DNA of 64,000 bases from contig NZ_LT629969.1 of the NCBI RefSeq assembly GCF_900104665.1, positions 1 through 64,000 of the forward strand. Direction: 5' to 3'. The notes below the pieces were generated by a model that saw nothing but the letters and a program-made list of their open reading frames with translations, was not told where the DNA came from and did no database searches. Numbering within the stretch: position 1 is the first letter of the stretch; each line of letters starts with the position of its first letter. Source of the DNA: Traorella massiliensis (GTDB taxonomy: Bacteria > Bacillota_I > Bacilli_A > Erysipelotrichales > Erysipelotrichaceae). Position numbers and translations under genes: made by a program. Positions 8,372-17,648 of the stretch are shown here, piece after piece.

Positions 8372-9685
8372 ATGGAAAATAAAATACATCGACAGTTTTT
8401 TCTTATAGCTGCTGTTTCGATCATAGCAAGTCTTTTGCTGACAATGGGTGTTTTCTATAAACGTTTTCAAGATCAGGTGGCCTATGATTTAAAAACATTC
8501 GGGCAGGTCCTTTTAGAAACGCAAGGATGGGAGAAAGCCGGAGAAATTGCAGATGAGGAAGATATTCGTATCACATTAATTGAAGAAGATGGTACTGTGA
8601 GCATCGATAGTGAAGCTGATGTATCAGAAATGGAGAATCATAATGATCGTCCTGAGGTTATTGAAGCCAGAGAAAATGGTGAGGCTACGATGGTTCGCAA
8701 TTCTTCAACTTTTAGTGATACGACAGAATATTATTATGCAATGCGTTTAGATGATGGCAGGGTTTTGCGTGTCTCTCGAGAAGTAAGCTCTGTTTCCAGC
8801 ATCTTTTTTGAAACACTGCCTTTGATATTAGCGTTGGTAATCTGTATCATGATTTTAGCGGTCGTTATTTCGAGGATGCTGACACATTCAATCATGGAAC
8901 CTATCAACGAACTTGCGAGCAATATTGATCATATGCAGGATGTTAAGATTTATAAAGAACTAGTCCCTTTTGTTAATACGATTCAGCAGCAACATGAAAA
9001 TATTATTCGGCAGTCTAAAATGAGACAAGATTTTACTGCAAATGTAACCCATGAATTAAAAACACCATTGACAAGTATCAGTGGTTATTCAGAACTTATT
9101 GAAACAGGTATGGCAAGTGAAAGCGACATAAAGCATTTTGCTCATGAGATTCATAAAAGCAGTGCACGTTTATTGACAACGATCAATGATATCATTCGTC
9201 TTTCTGAATTAGATAGTGAAGGGCACGAATTATATGATAAAGTTGACTTGTATGAAATTGCCAAGGATGCTTTACCATCTTTAGAAGTAAGTGCGAAAAA
9301 ATATCAAGTATCTGTTTATCTGCATGGACAAAGTGAAATTATCAATGCAAGTGAAGAGAGAATGATCGAACTGATTTCAAATCTTGTAGATAATGCTATT
9401 CGTTACAATAAACCTAATGGACGGGTAGATATCACTGTGGATCACGATGAACAGGGAACTTATTTAAGTGTGAAGGATAATGGTATTGGCATTCCAAAAC
9501 GTTATCATGATAGAATTTTTGAGCGTTTCTATCGGGTAGATAAGAGTCGCTCTAAGGCAACGGGAGGTACAGGTTTAGGACTTGCAATCGTTAAACATAT
9601 CGTATTAAATCATCAGGCGGTTCTCTCAATTGATAGTGAAGAAGGAAAGGGAACTGAAATTGTAGTACATTTTAAGAAAAAATGA
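8372..9685 (+). CDS. PhoR-like sensor histidine kinase
   Basis: A 437-residue membrane kinase. One membrane segment (about 9-27) is followed by an outside domain of about 110 residues, a second segment (about 147-168), a HAMP-like linker, the phosphorylation motif NVTHELKTPLTSI, and a Bergerat-fold ATPase with N-box NLVDNAIRYN, VKDNGIGIP and GGTGLGLAIV. All catalytic motifs look intact. It partners the regulator just upstream. The stop codon lies inside the terminator stem that follows. Confidence 0.9.
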   Translation: MENKIHRQFFLIAAVSIIASLLLTMGVFYKRFQDQVAYDLKTFGQVLLETQGWEKAGEIADEEDIRITLIEEDGTVSIDSEADVSEMENHNDRPEVIEARENGEATMVRNSSTFSDTTEYYYAMRLDDGRVLRVSREVSSVSSIFFETLPLILALVICIMILAVVISRMLTHSIMEPINELASNIDHMQDVKIYKELVPFVNTIQQQHENIIRQSKMRQDFTANVTHELKTPLTSISGYSELIETGMASESDIKHFAHEIHKSSARLLTTINDIIRLSELDSEGHELYDKVDLYEIAKDALPSLEVSAKKYQVSVYLHGQSEIINASEERMIELISNLVDNAIRYNKPNGRVDITVDHDEQGTYLSVKDNGIGIPKRYHDRIFERFYRVDKSRSKATGGTGLGLAIVKHIVLNHQAVLSIDSEEGKGTEIVVHFKKK

Positions 9686-9704
9686 GGATTCTTCCTCATT
9701 TTTT
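9677..9704 (+). terminator. Terminator overlapping the kinase stop codon
   Basis: A 12-bp stem (9677-9688 with 9693-9704) with a four-base loop ends in a T run. The TGA stop of the histidine kinase (9683-9685) is inside the left arm, so translation termination and hairpin formation are closely spaced. Confidence 0.75.
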
Positions 9705-9713
9705 GTATATTGC

Positions 9714-9742
9714 TCGACAAAAAGTTTAAACTAACGTATGAT
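9714..9742 (+). promoter_or_regulatory. Promoter of the Ndk-like gene
   Basis: TCGACA (9714-9719), a 17-base spacer and TATGAT (9737-9742) form a good sigma-A-type promoter. The predicted transcription start (about 9749) is only two or three bases before the preferred ATG at 9752, so the message could be nearly leaderless. Confidence 0.5.
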
Positions 9743-9751
9743 GAGGTCAAT

Positions 9752-10225
9752 ATGAAATATAAAACATTATTACTTTTAAAACCTGAATGTTATAAATGGC
9801 ATATTGCTGATGATATCATCACAATATTAAAAAAGAAGGGTTATAAAATTGAAAGTCAAAAAGAAATAATCGTAGATATGAAAGTCATGCAAGTATTTCT
9901 TATGCATTATAAAGAAGTGATTGATAGGTTAGGAGCTGAATTCAATTTTGTAGGGAAATTATTTAACAGTTATTATTTTAATGGACCTCATAAAATAGGA
10001 GTTATATGTATAAGCAGTGAAAAAGAACTTATTGAGGATATACGTAAACTGGTTGGCTCAACTGATCCTCAAAAAGCCACATCCAGTACGATTCGTGCTC
10101 TTTTTTCAAAAGATTCAATGGAAAAAGCAGCTAAAGAAAATAGGCTGATTCAAAATTGTATTCATGCATCGGACTCTGTTCAAAGTGCAAATCGGGAGTT
10201 AGAATTGTGGAAAGATCATCTTTAA
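9752..10225 (+). CDS. Divergent nucleoside diphosphate kinase-like protein
   Basis: The 157 residues match the nucleoside diphosphate kinase family in order: TLLLLKPECYKWH at the start (compare the usual TLxxIKPDAV), VGSTDPQKATSSTIR (compare GATxPxxAxPGTIR) and NCIHASDSVQSANREL with His138 where the catalytic His of NxxHGSDS lies. Family members exchange phosphate between nucleoside di- and triphosphates. The sequence is quite divergent, and the central part is unlike the usual RxMxG region. GAGG is six bases before ATG 9752; an in-frame upstream ATG at 9710 would overlap the terminator region and is less likely. Confidence 0.7.
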   Translation: MKYKTLLLLKPECYKWHIADDIITILKKKGYKIESQKEIIVDMKVMQVFLMHYKEVIDRLGAEFNFVGKLFNSYYFNGPHKIGVICISSEKELIEDIRKLVGSTDPQKATSSTIRALFSKDSMEKAAKENRLIQNCIHASDSVQSANRELELWKDHL

Positions 10226-10287
10226 TTTTCAGGCATTTAACTGGCAGTTTGTACTTAAAAAACATATACTAGAATCAGAGGTAATTT

Positions 10288-11601
10288 ATGACACTAACTA
10301 TTTTTGGAAGTACAGGAGATTTAAGCTTGCGTAAGCTATTTCCTGCCTTGTATAATATCTATTCATTAAATAAAGTAAATGATGATTTTAAGGTTGTAGC
10401 TATTGGCAGAAAAGCATTGACCCATCAGGAATTTATCGAAATGATAAAACCAAAGATTTGTGAATATGCCCGCCTTTCTTTTGATGAGGATATTTTTAAA
10501 GATTTTTCAGCCCATATTTTTTATTATCAGATGAATCTGACAGAAGAATCAGATTATACAAATTTAAATATTTTTTATCATGAACATCAAATCAAAGATC
10601 AAACTTTTTATCTAGCTTTAAGTCCACTTTTTTTTCATTCGGTGATCAAAGGATTTAAAAAACTTGATCATATCGAAAGAAATAATGTGATCATTGAAAA
10701 ACCTTTTGGAATAAGTACTTTGGATATGATTGATATCAATCAAAAACTGATGAAAATATTCCCAAAAGACCATATATATTATATTGATCATTATCTTGGC
10801 AAAGAAATGATTCAAAATATCAAAACAATTCGTTTTAAAAATGCTCTTTTTAAGAATAGCTGGAATCATGAAATGATTGACAGTATTCAAATATCTGCCT
10901 TAGAAGCAGATGGTGTTTTAAATCGTGGTGCATATTATGATTCAAGTGGTGCTCTTAAAGATATGGTACAGAATCATTTGCTTCAGATCCTTACAATATT
11001 AACGATGGAAGAGAGCAATAATCAGCATGAGGCTCAGCTGCAGATATTAAAAAAGCTCAGAATTAATCAAGTTCTTCTTGGTCAATATGAAGGTTATCGT
11101 AATGAAAAGGATGTAGATGAACATTCAACTACTGAAACTTATGCGGAATTGAAATGTTTTATTGATAATGAAAGATGGCAAAATGTTCCAATCTACATTC
11201 GCACAGGAAAGAAATTAAAAAGAAGAGAAATCGTTGTAATTGTGAAATTCAAGGCTTTAGAAGAGAGTCCATCTAATTTATTAGAAATTAGGATTCAGCC
11301 AACAGAAGGCGTTTATCTTCAGTTTAATATAAAAAAACCAGGTGCTAAAGATCAAATAGAAACCGTTCAAATGGATTTCTGTCAGAGCTGTGTAGAAATC
11401 AATCGCATTAATACACCTGAAGCATATGAGCGTTTATTTGAAGAAGTCTTTCATCATCAAAGAGAATATTTTTCCTCTTTCGAACAGATCTTATTAAGCT
11501 CTTCATTAATAGAAAACATTCAAAAGCCAATGCCTTTTATTTATGATAAGACGATTCCATATTCATTAACTGAATGGGTGGAAATTCCACATAGTTATTG
11601 A
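10288..11601 (+). CDS. zwf: Glucose-6-phosphate 1-dehydrogenase
   Basis: Oxidises glucose 6-phosphate to 6-phosphogluconolactone with NAD(P)+, the entry to the oxidative pentose phosphate pathway. The N-terminal coenzyme motif GSTGDLSLRKLFPALYN, the EKPFG motif and the active-site DHYLGKE (with the catalytic His) are visible, as is GAYYDSSGALKDMVQNHL. At 437 residues it is shorter than the usual 480-510, the difference lying mostly in the C-terminal half. AGAGG lies before the ATG and a -10-like TATACT at 10265-10270. Confidence 0.92.
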   Translation: MTLTIFGSTGDLSLRKLFPALYNIYSLNKVNDDFKVVAIGRKALTHQEFIEMIKPKICEYARLSFDEDIFKDFSAHIFYYQMNLTEESDYTNLNIFYHEHQIKDQTFYLALSPLFFHSVIKGFKKLDHIERNNVIIEKPFGISTLDMIDINQKLMKIFPKDHIYYIDHYLGKEMIQNIKTIRFKNALFKNSWNHEMIDSIQISALEADGVLNRGAYYDSSGALKDMVQNHLLQILTILTMEESNNQHEAQLQILKKLRINQVLLGQYEGYRNEKDVDEHSTTETYAELKCFIDNERWQNVPIYIRTGKKLKRREIVVIVKFKALEESPSNLLEIRIQPTEGVYLQFNIKKPGAKDQIETVQMDFCQSCVEINRINTPEAYERLFEEVFHHQREYFSSFEQILLSSSLIENIQKPMPFIYDKTIPYSLTEWVEIPHSY

Positions 11602-11637
11602 CAATCATAAAAAAACATTTAAACTAGACTTGGTGAT

Positions 11638-12297
11638 ATGATGAAAGCTGTATTATTTGATTTTAATGGAACACTTTTCTTTGATACGGATATTCATATT
11701 GATGTGTGGAAAAAATATATCAAAGAGAAGTTAAATATTGAATTTACGACAGAGGAATTTTTAAAACGTATTTTTGGACGTGACAATAATGCAATCATTG
11801 CGGATATTTTTAATACTCATGATTTAGACGAGATTCATCGTATTTCAGAGGAAAAGGAACAAAGATATCGTGATGTATGTTCAACAATGGATATTGCGCT
11901 TACTAAGGGAGCAACTGAGTTTTTTGATTTATTAAAAGAAAAACAGATTCCTTTTACAATTGCGACAGGTGCTAACAAAAGCAATGTTGATTATTATTTT
12001 AAAGTTTTTCATTTAGATAAATGGTTTAACTATGATAAAGTTGTTTATGATGATGGATATTTGCCTGGCAAACCTGATCCAACTATTTATAAACTGGCAT
12101 GTGAGAAACTGGGAGTAGATCCTAAAGATGCAATGGTGATAGAAGATTCGCCGGCTGGAGTAATTGCCGCTAAAAAGGCAGGAATTTCAGACATCTATGT
12201 GATTTCTCCTAAGAAGAAGTTTCCTTTAGAGGTAAAGGGAATCGTTGGTGATTTTGAGGAGTTGAGAGATTTATTATGCTGGAAACAGAAAGATTGA
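11638..12297 (+). CDS. HAD-superfamily phosphatase / beta-phosphoglucomutase-like
   Basis: A 219-residue HAD hydrolase with a helical cap between motifs I and II. Motif I is DFNGTL, motif II IATGA, motif III region includes a conserved Lys (PGKPDP) and motif IV VIEDSPAGVIAAKKAG. In motif I the usual second Asp (DxD) is Asn, which in most HAD phosphatases acts as acid/base. The start can be 11638 or the next codon. TTGACA (11598-11603) and TAAACT (11620-11625) form a likely promoter. It overlaps the next gene by 22 bases. The substrate is unknown. Confidence 0.82.
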   Translation: MMKAVLFDFNGTLFFDTDIHIDVWKKYIKEKLNIEFTTEEFLKRIFGRDNNAIIADIFNTHDLDEIHRISEEKEQRYRDVCSTMDIALTKGATEFFDLLKEKQIPFTIATGANKSNVDYYFKVFHLDKWFNYDKVVYDDGYLPGKPDPTIYKLACEKLGVDPKDAMVIEDSPAGVIAAKKAGISDIYVISPKKKFPLEVKGIVGDFEELRDLLCWKQKD

Positions 12298-12776
12298 TCA
12301 TTCGCTTAGGAAAGAAAGAGGATGTATTAAAATTACTTGAAATTAGAAATAGTTCTTTTGTTATGAAATACAATCCTATGAAAATAGCGAATGAAGAAGC
12401 TCTTTTAAAAGAAATCAGCCATGAATTCGTGTTAGAAAGAAAAAATGATCATAAGATCATTGGCTGTATTGGTGTGCAGAATGATTTTCTTCGTTATGGA
12501 GTAGAATCTAAATGTATTTCATATTATCTTGATGAAAAAGAAACTAGAAAAGGTTATATGAGCGAAGCCTTGAGAAAAGTTCTTTCATATTTATTTGATG
12601 AGGGAGCTGAAGTAGTGTGTGCACGTGTTTTTGTAGGCAATGAGGCTTCAGTTTCCTTATTAAAAAAACTTGGTTTTCATCAGGAAGGTATTTTACGTCA
12701 TGCAGTAAAAAGTCATGATGGTATCATATATGACGATCAGTTATTTTCACTTTTAAAACAAGAATGGAATAAATAA
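12276..12776 (+). CDS. GNAT-family N-acetyltransferase
   Basis: 166 residues with the RimJ/RimL-type GNAT pattern: N-terminal LETERLIIRLGKKEDV, the acetyl-CoA region ETRKGYMSEALRKVLSYLF, and NEASVSLLKKLGFHQEGILR. Such enzymes acetylate protein N-termini or small amines. The ATG lies inside the end of the HAD gene, so the two are translationally coupled. No substrate can be inferred. Confidence 0.85.
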   Translation: MLETERLIIRLGKKEDVLKLLEIRNSSFVMKYNPMKIANEEALLKEISHEFVLERKNDHKIIGCIGVQNDFLRYGVESKCISYYLDEKETRKGYMSEALRKVLSYLFDEGAEVVCARVFVGNEASVSLLKKLGFHQEGILRHAVKSHDGIIYDDQLFSLLKQEWNK

Positions 12777-12804
12777 AGCATCAGGTTGCCCTGATGCTTT
12801 TTTT
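12775..12804. terminator. Bidirectional terminator between convergent genes
   Basis: An 11-bp stem (12775-12785 with 12790-12800) with loop TTGC is followed by eight T on the plus strand and by TTTATTTATT on the minus strand. It separates the GNAT gene from the convergent DUF2207 gene. Confidence 0.85.
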
Positions 12805-14651
12805 TACCAGCTTCCGCCTCCGCCTCCGCCGAAGCCTCCACCTGAGAATCCGCCTCCTGAGAATCCGCCACCGCCAAATCCTCCGCTTGAAGAAGATGGT
12901 GGAGTGATGGAACTAGAGAGTGAATTGAAGGAGTGCATCGTGGAATTAAAATGTGACATCCACAAGATCGTTGTGAAAGTTGACGTATTATAAGAAGTAT
13001 ACCAGTCTGGTGTTGGAATATTAATGGCTTCAAATTTCTTTGACCATACTTCACTGATTCCTAATACATAAGCGTAAGGAAGAATATGATAGAAATAGGA
13101 TGGGTCTTCTTCTGCCAGCATTTCCAGTCTGTCCTGCTCTGCTTCCATAATAAAGTTTTTTAATCCTAATATTTGTCCTAACCAGCGATTTCCAATTTCA
13201 CTGCGTTTGCTGCTTGTCGCAATCATATAAGCCATTAGTAGTGTATAAACTGTCGCAAATATGAAGGCAAATATATTTTCATGTAAGAAAATCAGTGAAA
13301 CAAGCAGAAGTATCAGATGAAAAATACCAGCTAAAACAGTCATTAAAATATTTTTAGATGTTGAATAGACATGTTTTTTACGTGATAAGATGATCCAGAA
13401 AATCATTGAAGCACTTAATAACGGCCACAAGATGATCAATGGCAAAATTGCGATATCCAACATACCGATTTTATGATAATAGGCAGTACATGAGAGCAAT
13501 CCTACAGCTAATCCACCTAACAATGTCATAATGATCTGTAGGGTAAGTGAACCATTGGAATAGATTTTGTTTTCTTTTAAATGAAAGTAGTTAGAAATCA
13601 TTTCCTTGGTACTCTGTATCTGATCACCAAAATACCTTGCCTGAAGATCTTTTATAGTAACTTCATCCGCTTCTTTAAAGATGGCGTTGAAAAAACTTTT
13701 TTCAAATCCGGTACATGAAGGGTCGATGTCTTTCACTTTTTTGATTGTGGTGTCTTCTTCATCTTCATGAATGGTAATATAGCCACGATTTGCGAAATCA
13801 ATAATTAAAGACAAAACATCCTCAGTATTGACCTCACCATCAATGACATAACCTACCCCAGCACTGCTCAATCCTTTTGGAGCCTGAAATTCAACAGTAA
13901 CAGTTGGTTTAACAGATCTTCCAAATTTTAAATAAAGCAAGAAACATGCTAATAAAAGAACTGTGCATATGATCATAGCAGTATTTGTATGATCAGCAAT
14001 CGGTACAAATTCAAAATAGTCTTCTCCAAGTTCCAGATACATTGTCAGTGACTGATAATTGGAAAGAGGAGAGTGAGTTTCTCCATAAATTACATTTCCC
14101 TCTGTTATGACAGAAACATCATCTTGTCCTGTAATCTCTAGACTTGAAGTATCAACAGATGATGGAAAAGTAATAGTGAAGTCTACATGTTGAATCTGAC
14201 AGTCAAAAGAACCGATCAGATTATAATAGAAATAGTCCTGGTCAATCTCTAAATCTCTTGTCTGGACTGTATAACGAATGTCATAAGTCTTAGTACCAAA
14301 GACATATTCATCAGGATCACCAATTTTGATTTGCACACCATCACTATCAGAATCTACTTCATAAGGATCATTTAAGACTTCAATATTAGAAACAGGAAAA
14401 TAATAGGTCTTTTTTCCCATTTCACCCCAGTTCATGTTATATTTTATCGGGATATTACGATAAAAACCATGAACATAATCTGTAAAGGCCATATCTATTT
14501 TTTCATGAATATCCAGACTTCCATCTTCATTCACTTGTATTTCAACACTATAATTGTAGATATTGAAATTTTCTTGTGCCTGAACCTGATATGGTACAAA
14601 GAAAACAAATAGGCAGAGCAGAAGGACGAATACTTTTTTTAAATATTTCAT
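12804..14651 (-). CDS. DUF2207-type membrane protein with Gly-rich tail
   Basis: A 615-residue protein with a signal peptide (FVLLLCLFVFFVPYQVQA), an extracytoplasmic DUF2207-like domain up to about residue 215, a membrane segment at about 222-242, a cytoplasmic stretch, two or three more segments between about 370 and 475, and a C-terminal tail of Gly/Phe/Ser repeats ending GGGGSW. LemA and DUF2207 proteins are often neighbours; their shared function in the envelope is poorly known. The ribosome site is an unusual AAAGGGGAC, which matters for a small RNA hypothesis given below. Confidence 0.88.
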   Translation of the reverse strand: MKYLKKVFVLLLCLFVFFVPYQVQAQENFNIYNYSVEIQVNEDGSLDIHEKIDMAFTDYVHGFYRNIPIKYNMNWGEMGKKTYYFPVSNIEVLNDPYEVDSDSDGVQIKIGDPDEYVFGTKTYDIRYTVQTRDLEIDQDYFYYNLIGSFDCQIQHVDFTITFPSSVDTSSLEITGQDDVSVITEGNVIYGETHSPLSNYQSLTMYLELGEDYFEFVPIADHTNTAMIICTVLLLACFLLYLKFGRSVKPTVTVEFQAPKGLSSAGVGYVIDGEVNTEDVLSLIIDFANRGYITIHEDEEDTTIKKVKDIDPSCTGFEKSFFNAIFKEADEVTIKDLQARYFGDQIQSTKEMISNYFHLKENKIYSNGSLTLQIIMTLLGGLAVGLLSCTAYYHKIGMLDIAILPLIILWPLLSASMIFWIILSRKKHVYSTSKNILMTVLAGIFHLILLLVSLIFLHENIFAFIFATVYTLLMAYMIATSSKRSEIGNRWLGQILGLKNFIMEAEQDRLEMLAEEDPSYFYHILPYAYVLGISEVWSKKFEAINIPTPDWYTSYNTSTFTTILWMSHFNSTMHSFNSLSSSITPPSSSSGGFGGGGFSGGGFSGGGFGGGGGGSW

Positions 14652-14672
14652 AATGTCCCCTTTATTTCGTTT

Positions 14673-15230
14673 CTAAAAAGAAACATTTACATTCTGACGT
14701 TCTGTTTCATTGTCAACTTCAAATAATGGCGCTCTTTCAAAATGGAAAAGAGAAGCAATAATGTTACTTGGCACTTTTTCACACTTTATGTTAAAGTCAC
14801 GGACTAAAGCATTGTAATATTTACGAGAATTTGCGATTTCGCCTTCCATCTGATTTAAATCATTCTGTAAAGACATGAAGTTAGTATTTGCTTTTAAGTC
14901 TGGATACTGTTCAGCAACAGCATTTAAATTAAACATTGACTGTGCCAGTTCCTTTTCAGCAGCAATTTTCTCATCAACACTTTTCGCATTTACGGCATGA
15001 TTACGAGCATCGATCACTGTTGCCAGTGTTTCTGATTCATGCTTTGCATAACCTTTTACTGTTTCTACTAAATTTGGAATTAAATCATAACGCTTTTTCA
15101 AATACACATCCATGGTTGAAAAAGCTTCTTCCACTCTATTTCTAAGAGAAACAAATCCGTTATAAGAAACAATAGCCCATATAACGATTAATGCAATTAC
15201 TGCAACGACAATAATTAAAACCCAATTCAT
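14673..15230 (-). CDS. LemA-family membrane protein
   Basis: 185 residues with one N-terminal membrane anchor (VLIIVVAVIALIVIWAIVSY) followed by the helical LemA domain: NRVEEAFSTMDVYLKKRYDL, IPNLVETVKGYAKHE and NALVRDFNIKCEKVPSNIIA. AAAGGAGG precedes the ATG. It is the first gene of a two-gene unit with the DUF2207 protein 21 bases downstream. LemA proteins are envelope-associated and of unclear function. Confidence 0.93.
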   Translation of the reverse strand: MNWVLIIVVAVIALIVIWAIVSYNGFVSLRNRVEEAFSTMDVYLKKRYDLIPNLVETVKGYAKHESETLATVIDARNHAVNAKSVDEKIAAEKELAQSMFNLNAVAEQYPDLKANTNFMSLQNDLNQMEGEIANSRKYYNALVRDFNIKCEKVPSNIIASLFHFERAPLFEVDNETERQNVNVSF

Positions 15231-15255
15231 ATGTGGTCCTCCTTTGAATAATCAA

Positions 15256-15264
15256 AGTATACCA
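15256..15264 (-). promoter_or_regulatory. Extended -10 promoter for lemA operon
   Basis: On the minus strand the sequence reads TGGTATACT, an extended -10 element, about 26 bases before the lemA ATG. No clear -35 is present, as is common with the TGn extension. Confidence 0.5.
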
Positions 15265-15298
15265 TAGATTCATTGGGTTTACGTAACAATATTGTCAT

Positions 15299-16954
15299 TT
15301 ACAAATTTTCGCAGATGAATAAATGATCGTTCTTTTTAAAATCACCTTTTACCATCATGCTGTTGCGAATTTCATAGGTTCCAAAAGCAATATCGGCACA
15401 GACATCAATTTCTTCAAAATGGTTTAAAAGAGATATTAAAGCCTGTAGATCCGTATAAATACATTCACTGACATATGAATGTTCTTTATTTACAATGATA
15501 TAGGCTTTATCATTGGCATAGATCTCACTGTCCATTTTTTTATAAGGGATCAGATAATCATCATAATAAGCTGAATCACGGATACGCCAGCCATCTTTAT
15601 TTTTAGTAAATCCTTCATACAGTTTCAAAAGATGAGCACTGTCATAACATAATTGTCCATTGAATTCTCCTTGTCTTACAAAGTGAGAAAAGAAATGAGT
15701 ATAGGTTTCTTTAAAACCAAATGGTTTATATAACTCCCAATTATAAGCTTGGATGAGCAAGAAGGAAAACTTTGATTCATTTAAAATATGATTCATGAGC
15801 ATTTTCATATAACCGCATCCCTGATAATAAGGATCTGTAGCAACCCCGACAATAAAAGCAGTATTTTGAATTTTTCCATCTTTAAAAATCTGCATTTCTC
15901 TCATCTGAAGCATACATAATACCTTAAATTCATGAACGACAAGCCATGTGTTTTCAGAACGATAAAGATGACTAAAATAAAATTCAGTACTTGCTTCATC
16001 TTCATCTGGAAAAGATTCGCTCCATAGTTTTTTGATCTGAGCATAATGTTCATCAGTGGCTTGAACGATATTTACTTCGCCCTGATAAGCAAGATATTTC
16101 TTAATCTTGTATATAGGATGCATATCCGTTTTTGCTTTTCGTAATGATTCTAATCCAAGATCATCTTCACGATTAAGATAAATATATTTAGGATCACAGT
16201 TCATCAGTGTATATTTCAAAATAGCAACATATAAGCCTCGTATTGTATGATCTGCCTTTTCCACATGCATCTGAATCATATTTTCTGATAACTCACTATA
16301 CATGGAAAAAGCTTTTAATTCATCATCAATATAGATACAGCCACCCTTGATTTCACATTCATCATACCATTCAAATAACTTCTTGATTCCTTTCATTTCT
16401 CTTTCGATTGCTTCAGGGTCAGCATGACTGTTTTTCCATTTTTCAAGAAAAGCAAAGATCATATCTTGATCTTCTTTTCGTAAAGGACGATAGACAAAAC
16501 GATCTTTATATTCTTTCATGAATGCATTAAAGTGATTACGTCTTTTCTGCATTTTTTTTCCACTTAAAGATCTTTGCATTTCAATATCATAAATGTAATC
16601 CTGTGCATCGATATCATTGTGATAAACAAAAGACAGTCCATGACTTTCACAATAGTCTTTAAGTTTCTGATTCATCCCGTGAATTTCATAAGGAATATGG
16701 TGTTCACAAGAATATCTGTTCATTTCTATAAAGGCTTCTGTGAGATATTTTTCATCGCACAGGGGCATCAGCCATCCAAAACGATGATGGTAATTCACTA
16801 AGATAAGAGCAAAGTTTTCATGTAATTCATAAAATATCTCATATACATGATCCCACATGACCATGGTCACAACATTGGAATTATATTCATTGTATTGAGC
16901 TTTCTTTGAAAATTCTTTTAATTTAGGAAGATCCTCTTTATTTAATTTCTTCAT
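15299..16954 (-). CDS. DUF2156 (PG lysyltransferase-like) / GNAT fusion protein
   Basis: A 551-residue cytoplasmic protein of two acyltransferase-fold parts. Residues 1-290 resemble the C-terminal DUF2156 domain of phosphatidylglycerol lysyltransferases and FemX-like proteins (paired GNAT folds; YLNREDDLGLESLRKAK is typical). Residues 295-430 form a GNAT domain with VGVATDPYYQGCGYMKMLMNHIL as acetyl-CoA motif and an Eis-like YKPFGF. Residues 430-551 resemble a sterol-carrier-like tail seen in Eis proteins. Substrate unknown. It is a single gene, divergent from the lipoprotein gene at 17082. Confidence 0.8.
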   Translation of the reverse strand: MKKLNKEDLPKLKEFSKKAQYNEYNSNVVTMVMWDHVYEIFYELHENFALILVNYHHRFGWLMPLCDEKYLTEAFIEMNRYSCEHHIPYEIHGMNQKLKDYCESHGLSFVYHNDIDAQDYIYDIEMQRSLSGKKMQKRRNHFNAFMKEYKDRFVYRPLRKEDQDMIFAFLEKWKNSHADPEAIEREMKGIKKLFEWYDECEIKGGCIYIDDELKAFSMYSELSENMIQMHVEKADHTIRGLYVAILKYTLMNCDPKYIYLNREDDLGLESLRKAKTDMHPIYKIKKYLAYQGEVNIVQATDEHYAQIKKLWSESFPDEDEASTEFYFSHLYRSENTWLVVHEFKVLCMLQMREMQIFKDGKIQNTAFIVGVATDPYYQGCGYMKMLMNHILNESKFSFLLIQAYNWELYKPFGFKETYTHFFSHFVRQGEFNGQLCYDSAHLLKLYEGFTKNKDGWRIRDSAYYDDYLIPYKKMDSEIYANDKAYIIVNKEHSYVSECIYTDLQALISLLNHFEEIDVCADIAFGTYEIRNSMMVKGDFKKNDHLFICENL

Positions 16955-17038
16955 ACTCCAACATTATAATCTAACTTATAAATAATGCAAGAAATATGCA
17001 AGTAAGAAAAAGTTATTTATTTTTAGATAATTATTTTG

Positions 17039-17044
17039 TATAAT
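17039..17044 (+). promoter_or_regulatory. -10 element before the lipoprotein gene
   Basis: TATAAT lies 37 bases before the lipoprotein ATG in a very AT-rich stretch. No convincing -35 is visible. Confidence 0.4.
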
Positions 17045-17081
17045 ATAATTAATAAAAATGGGAAAAGGAAAGGGAAAAATT

Positions 17082-17648
17082 ATGAAAAAGATGATATCGT
17101 GGATATTAGCAGGATTGTTGTTGATGGGATGTCAGCCAAAAGAAAAAAAAGTGATACCACCGGAAAGTGGACAAGTAGGTAAGATGTGTACTTATGTCGT
17201 ATCTTTTGATGATGATATGTATAATATTTCTATTTATTATGAAACAATGGGTGAATACATTATAGAAAATGAAGAGGATTTTAATATTATTGATGAAATA
17301 AGTCTTAAGTATTCAAAAACAGGGAAGGGTGATGTTAATAAATATTCAATCAGCAAGGAAAGGGTGCTTTCTGAATGTGGCATGAATGATCCTAAATCAG
17401 TATCAACAGTAGTTAATATTAGCAAGGATGATGCCTGGTTTCTAACAGAAGAGCTTAAAGCACATAAATTTTATTTTAGAGTTGAAAAAGAAGGTCAAAT
17501 GTTTGATGTAAAAATGCCAAATACAGTTTATTTTAGAACATCTGATCAAATGAATGATGTTGTTTATTCAAAAGAATTTAGTAAGTATCTTATTTTTAAT
17601 GAAAAAAGTATTGGTATAGATGTCTCAATCTTAGGAGGCAGTTTATGA
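17082..17648 (+). CDS. Putative lipoprotein
   Basis: 188 residues. The N-terminus MKKMISWILAGLLLMGC is a lipoprotein signal with Cys17 as lipid-attachment residue. The exposed domain has alternating hydrophobic and charged residues and no recognised motif. An upstream in-frame ATG at 17058 would place the ribosome-binding purines (AAAGGG) inside the gene, so the ATG at 17082 is preferred. It overlaps the next tiny ORF by ATGA. Confidence 0.78.
   Translation: MKKMISWILAGLLLMGCQPKEKKVIPPESGQVGKMCTYVVSFDDDMYNISIYYETMGEYIIENEEDFNIIDEISLKYSKTGKGDVNKYSISKERVLSECGMNDPKSVSTVVNISKDDAWFLTEELKAHKFYFRVEKEGQMFDVKMPNTVYFRTSDQMNDVVYSKEFSKYLIFNEKSIGIDVSILGGSL

Noticed and set aside
12737-13054. Minus-strand 105-codon ORF
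   Set aside because: It is a shadow of the DUF2207 gene in another frame, produced by the Gly-rich repeat codons, and has no ribosome site.
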